Of a stretch of DNA of 64,000 nt, positions 60,007 through 64,000 are shown one piece after another. Both the position numbers and the translations under genes were made by a program. Position 1 is the stretch's first letter. The number at the start of each line of letters is the position of its first letter. A model generated the notes under the pieces. The model saw only the letters and a program-made list of their open reading frames with translations. It made no database searches and was not told the DNA's origin. The stretch is from positions 19,654,782-19,718,781 of the forward strand of contig CM045745.1 in NCBI GenBank assembly GCA_024760905.1, read 5' to 3'. Origin of the DNA: Plotosus lineatus (Eukaryota; Chordata; Actinopteri; Siluriformes; Plotosidae).

Positions 60007-60199
60007 CAGGGGTGTTCAATCCTGCTCCTGGAGATCTACCTTCCAGATGACTTCATTTCCAACCCTAATGTGGCCCATGTGACATGTAACACCCAGTCAG
60101 ATCTTCATGAGGTGATTGGATGGTTAGGTGGGCGTGATTAGGGTTGGAGCGAATGTCTTCTGGAAGGTAGATCTCCAGGAGCAGGATTGAGCACCCCTG
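60007..60199 (+). mobile_element. hAT-type MITE, copy 2 of the 57634 family
   Basis: 193 bp, ends caggggtgttcaatcctgct / aggattgagcacccctg, exact 8-bp duplication tcatagga (59999-60006, 60200-60207). Confidence 0.88.
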
Positions 60200-60814
60200 T
60201 CATAGGATCTCGTCTACATCAATCCAGGACCTCCAACTCTTATTGGAGCGATTCACAGCTGAGTACAAAGCAGCCTGGATGGCAATCATCAACTTCAAGT
60301 CCGAGACCATGGTTCTCAGCTGGAAAAGGGTGGAATGCACTCTTCCGGTCAGACACGAGGTCCCACCCCAAGTGGAGGAGTTTAAGTACAAGTTTTGGGT
60401 AGTGACTGAAAGAACAAGATTGTGGATGCAAGCGACGGAAATGAGCTTCCCTTGCTGGGTGGTGGGGTTCTCCCTTAGAGATAGGGTGAGAAGCTCAGCC
60501 ATCCGGGAGGAGCTTGGAGTAGAACCACTGATCCTCCATATTGAAAGGAGCCAGTTGAGGTGGCTCAGGCATCTGGTTAAAAGCTTCCCAAACACCTGTG
60601 GCGTTTCGGGTAGGTACAATCGGGAAGAGACGACAGAGTTAACCCAGAACACACAGGAGGAATGCTGTTTCTGAGCTGGTCTGGGAACACTCCGGTGCCT
60701 CCCCAGAAGAGGAGACATTAGTGGCAAAGGAGAGGCACGTCTGGACCTCATTGCTAAGACTGCTGCCCCCGTGACCTGACCCCGGAATAAGCAGAGGATG
60801 ATGATTCATCATGG

Positions 60815-61347
60815 ACAGTTACGGGAATTATGGAAATTATAAATCATTTTCTCACTGTCTTTTAGCTCGTGCTAATTTCATGTAGCAAACACAACAGCTG
60901 AGAGCTGGGGATCCTGGCAAGCCCAATATTCACTATTCTTTACAAACCTCTGTGAATAACAACAATTTGTGAAAGATATCAACAAGAATGAAAGTTTTGT
61001 GCTTAGGTGACCATGATCAAAGGAATTTCTTCTTCTCAATCTCTTTTGTCTGTCTTCCTGTGATAGTCATGTATACTGTATTGCAATTCATATGGCCGGG
61101 AAAAATTATTCCCTGTCTGAGCTCAGGCCTATCTGTCCATTAAAGCCACTCACGGCTGACACAACATAAATATAGACATATAAGATCATTACAATTCCTG
61201 AAATAACCATATATGGCCTGATCTGATGAAATTCCATACCAACTGAACAGATACTAATGAAGTTGATTAGGAGAAGGAGTGTGGATATCTTTCAATAGAT
61301 ATTTAAATTCTTTTTCCCCAGTTTTTTTTTTTTCGATCCTATACATG
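60815..61347. other. Intron-like unique stretch between exons 1 and 2
   Basis: Searched by eye on the minus strand for an exon of 3n+1 length that would reconcile the phases of the exons at 62317 and 58365. Two donor-like sites (near 61149 and 60940) have only stop-containing or 6-nt candidate exons. Confidence 0.4.
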
Positions 61348-61349
61348 TA

Positions 61350-62189
61350 CAGACACTTCCCGCTTTATGTTTATTCACTTTACATATTTTTCTATTTATG
61401 TTTAAAAAAAAAAGTCAAATTTTGAGTCTAGCGTGCTCTCTGTAGTACGAGACATACTTACGTAGTACACTGATGTAGTACGCTACTTACGCATGACGCT
61501 GTGTCCATTGTTTACAAACGACAGACTGAACGTGCCCCTCCTTCTTCCCAGTTCACTGCGTGTTACCCTTGTGTTACGACGTCGTCTCTGTGATCTTTGT
61601 GTTTACACTGTTTTGCGGACTTTTGCAACCCTAAGCAAATATGGTTGGTCAGAAGCATAAGGCCTACTAGTGATGGTGGTAATCAGAAAAAGTGGCAAGC
61701 CATCTTGTTTGAAACGAATGTGGCTATTATCAAGAAAATTGATGCTGGTGAAAAACATGTGAATGTTGCACGTTTCTTCCAAATGGCTCCGTCAGCCATC
61801 GGAACCATTTATAAGCAGAAAGATCACATCATAGAGCATGTTAAAGGTTAAGTGGTGATGTAGTCAACGGGGATAAGTAAGAAACGTGGAAAGCTGATTG
61901 AAGAAATCTAGAAACTGCTAACCATATGTCTAGAAAATAAGCATCCACCATCTCACTTCAAGCACCACTGCGAAATTTGATATTTGATATGGTATTTGAT
62001 ATTTGAGCAGTGAATTTGGATAAAAATGTATCTATTTGAAATTATTTTGCTTTTTTTATTTATGGATGTATAGTACAGTATGAACGTCATACGTCACTGT
62101 AACATACAGTAACAAGTTATGTTTTTTGTTTTTTCACCTTACGTGCGGCCGTTCGGGACCTAACTAAAACGTAAGTCGAGGAACGTCTG
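61350..62189 (+). mobile_element. Tigger-1 element, copy 2
   Basis: 840 bp, TA on both sides (61348-61349, 62190-62191). Ends cagacacttcccgctttatg… / …cgtaagtcgaggaacgtctg. Retains more of the middle than copy 1 (61855-61975: ggggataagtaagaaacgtg…). Confidence 0.85.
61641..61851 (+). pseudogene. Tigger-1 DNA-binding N-terminus, one frameshift
   Basis: ATG 61641 starts MVGQKHK, then one extra base gives a stop. In the next frame TSDGGNQKKWQAILFETNVA, IIKKIDAGEKHVNVARFFQM and APSAIGTIYKQKDHI run without a stop to 61851. The helix-turn-helix is therefore complete apart from the single shift; no DDE domain follows. Confidence 0.75.
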
Positions 62190-62316
62190 TATAGTGCATC
62201 TTTTTCCCTTAGTTCCTAAATTCATTTACACTGCATCAATATTACATTCACAGATTCAATTTGATTTTATCTGCCAAAAGCTTGTTCAAAAATATGCCTT
62301 GTGACCAGTTACTTAC

Positions 62317-62427
62317 CAAAATATCTTCATAATATACAGTGTGTGCTCTGCTGAGAAAACCATTTAGCAAGCTTAATAGGAATAAAAGGAGCAATTTGCC
62401 AGCAGCTACCACATGACCCTGCGCCAT
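62317..62427 (-). CDS. Putative first coding exon with signal peptide (ADAM-like gene, tentative)
   Basis: Read on the minus strand, an ATG at 62427-62425 opens 37 codons that end exactly at a strong splice donor (TTG|GTAAGT). The peptide has a typical secretory leader: a short polar start (MAQGHVVAAGK), a hydrophobic core (LLLLFLLSLLNGFL) and a possible cleavage site after SRA. It is followed by a short mature stretch, HTVYYEDIL. This suits exon 1 of a secreted or type I membrane protein. It lies upstream, in transcript order, of the two exons at 58.4 and 38.8 kb. The exon ends in phase 0, but the best acceptor at 58447 needs one leftover base, so direct joining meets a stop. A second AG 20 nt inside that exon would restore the frame (…EDIL then KVNAQW…), or an exon between them was missed. 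The start context is weak at -3 but has G at +4. The leader is seen directly; gene membership is inferred. Confidence 0.45.
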
Positions 62428-62808
62428 CAACACACAGATCGAGAAAGAGAATTGAGAAAGAAATTTCCAAGAAGGCCAAGGCAGCTGCTGCTTCACAAAG
62501 AAAGAGTGAAAAACTGACCTTTCTTTGGCTGACACATCCATAACCCCCATGGGAATTTGATTGTGCACCAGATTTCACTGAAGGAGTCACTCTTCTAGTT
62601 AGAATTTTCCATTACACATCATAGGTAAAATTCAGCAATCTCTCTTCAATGAGAAGCATAAAAGATGTCCTTTTTTTGTCCCTTTAGTACCACTTACTTA
62701 CATACAGCACTTATTTATATAAAAAATCTGCAATCTGTGTTTACTGGATATTAATACCGATAAGTCGCTCACACACATGTAGAAATCTTCTCACATGCAC
62801 ATATATGC

Positions 62809-63041
62809 GAGGTGCTCCACCAAATGTTGGCGCTTGTCGCAAGTGACGTATGGTGCTTGTGAGACAAAGCGCGGCTTATCTGGACTTCTGATCTTTCAAA
62901 AGCAAGTGAAGGCTGAGTATTAAACAAATACTCAACGCGCACTTGTTCACTTGAAAGATCGGAAGTCCGAATAAGCCGCGCTTTGTCTCACAAGCACCAT
63001 ACGTCACTTGCGACAAGCGCCTGCATTCGGTGGACCGCCTC
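62809..63041. mobile_element. Long hairpin MITE
   Basis: Two arms of about 100 bp are near-exact complements: ggcgcttgtcgcaagtgacg, tatggtgcttgtgagacaaa, gcgcggcttat on the left and their complements on the right, with a ~20-bp loop around 62925 (gagtattaaacaaatactc, itself a small hairpin). Outer ends gaggtgctccacc / ggtggaccgcctc. No coding capacity; superfamily not assigned. Confidence 0.8.
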
Positions 63042-63049
63042 ACATACTT

Positions 63050-63407
63050 ATCATCTTCTTTTACTTTCAGCTTTTTCCCTTTTTTTTTTTTTCAGGGGTC
63101 GCCACAGCGAATCATTTAATTCGCATGTTTGATTTAGCATAGGTTTTTACGTCGGATGCCCTTCCTGACACAACCCTTTAGCAAGGGACAGAAACACGCT
63201 GACGGCTATGCAGCTACTCTTGTCAAAAGTCAGCAATGGTTCTTTTAAATGAACCTCTCACCATAGACAGTGAGAGACATAGCCGGCCTTTAATAACCCA
63301 GTTAGCTGCACCGGGGGGGGACAGTGACAATCTTGTGGAGAGTGGGACTCGAACCACCAACCTTAGGATCAGCGATCCAGCACACTTTATCACCAGGCCA
63401 CCACCGC
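63050..63407 (-). mobile_element. SINE-A, full length
   Basis: Tail, body and head in reverse (ccaccgcc at the head end; B box complement gggactcgaacc). Exact 15-bp duplication cacatgcacatatat at 62792-62806 and 63408-63422, with the hairpin element lying between the left copy and the SINE tail. Confidence 0.88.
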
Positions 63408-63610
63408 CACATGCACATATATTTGTCTTAGGAATAAAAATGTTGGTGTACAAATTCTGAGCAGCGGTTTTTTGCAGAATCATCATAATAATGAATTGTT
63501 TTTTTATTATACGTAATTGAAACAAATTTACAGAATTTCAGCAAAAGCTTTTCAGTGCATCTCCATGATACAGATTACCTGCACAAACTTAGAAGCAAAT
63601 TTGCCCATCG

Positions 63611-63611
<1 letters not shown>

Positions 63612-63658
<47 letters not shown>

Positions 63659-63659
63659 A
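63612..63659 (+). repeat. (TG)n microsatellite
   Basis: About 23 units. Confidence 0.95.
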
Positions 63660-64000
63660 TGTGTGTAATTGTTATAACTATAATAAGTGCAAGCAACAGA
63701 GCCAGGAAATCTGGCAGAGTCCGCTTTTGACATAAAAACTGTACAGCTCTTTTCATTCATATGTGAGAGATAATCATCCAGACTCCTTTGTGTTTACAGA
63801 TTACTGGATCTATCTTACTGGACTGGTCACCTCCTATTCGCTAGCATAGGATATTGCGAGCCAAGTGCAACCATTACTATGCCTGGAAACCGTAATATGT
63901 TTTGCATGCAATGTATTATACTAGTACAAGCAGGGAAGCTCCAAGCAGCAGAAAAAGAAATATTCTGCTCTTATTTCTGGATAAATAAAAAAATATATAT
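63660..64000. other. Unique stretch to window end
   Basis: Nothing recognised. Confidence 0.4.

Larger units (their letters stand above)
59039..60807 (+). pseudogene. 5'-truncated LINE: RT domain and 3' end, dead
   Basis: Same LINE type as 3530-5640 but the other half. Coding fragments in order: VDEIRPESLRALDVVGLFWS, the RT motif FVDLESAFDRVPRAILWGVL (59735-59795), RISRRSHGTEGFSL, FTAEYKAAWMAIINFKSETM, VEEFKY joined directly to WVVTERTRLWMQA (internal deletion near 60390), DRVRSSAIREELGVEPLIL and IERSQLRWLRHL. The YADD-type region lies at or was lost around the 60007 insertion. Ends in gatgatgatt. Flanked by a 7-bp duplication atcatgg (59032-59038, 60808-60814). Broken by two hAT MITEs. Confidence 0.8.

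Noticed and set aside
62522..62580. Minus-strand segment between …CCTTCAG and GTCAGT that could be an exon
   Set aside because: Short, open in two frames, and upstream of the signal-peptide exon; more likely 5' leader or chance.

Overview
The window looks like intronic DNA from a ray-finned fish, probably a teleost. The reasons are long CA/TG microsatellites, several tRNA-derived SINE families, two kinds of LINE fragment, Tc1-like transposons of a type common in fish, and many TA-flanked Tigger/pogo-like elements. There is no compact gene layout, no operon and no long intact protein gene. Family names come from recall of repeat types; no database was searched. Letters (SINE-A to E, Tigger-1, 2, K and B) are labels used only here.

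Host gene. Three segments on the minus strand look like exons of one gene with very long introns. They are a signal-peptide first exon (62317-62427), an 83-nt exon (58365-58447) and a 77-nt exon (38804-38880). The last two have good splice sites, compatible phases, and together resemble the start of the prodomain of an ADAM metalloprotease, most like the ADAM12/19/33 (meltrin) group. Phase does not match simply between exons 1 and 2, so that link is tentative. The rest of the gene would lie to the left of base 1.

Repeat layout. 1-9.2 kb: SINE pairs, a 5' LINE fragment (3530-5640), a Tigger element with a broken DNA-binding ORF, and several insertions inside older insertions. 9.2-16 kb: mostly unique DNA with SINEs and CA arrays. 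16-19.6 kb: a stack of TA-target transposons (one Tc1 with intact ends, then three Tigger-K pieces) inside a CA/TA-rich block. 19.6-33 kb: mostly unique, with scattered SINEs. 33-34.4 kb: SINE-A and a decayed Tc1-type transposase. 35-55 kb: SINE-C remnants, Tigger-B and Tigger-K elements and the 77-nt exon. 56-61 kb: two RTE-like LINE tails, a second 5'-truncated LINE, and small hAT and fold-back elements nested in them, next to the 83-nt exon. 61-64 kb: a second Tigger-1 copy, the signal-peptide exon, a long perfect-style hairpin and SINE-A.

The most notable patterns are: (1) target-site duplications that let the insertion order be read, including a three-deep nest just downstream of a splice donor; (2) SINE-A sharing its 3' tail with the RTE-like LINE, while SINE-B has the same head but the tail of SINE-C; (3) Tigger-K elements that carry tandem CCAAT plus GC-box arrays and, like Tigger-1 and Tigger-2, keep only the N-terminal DNA-binding part of the transposase.
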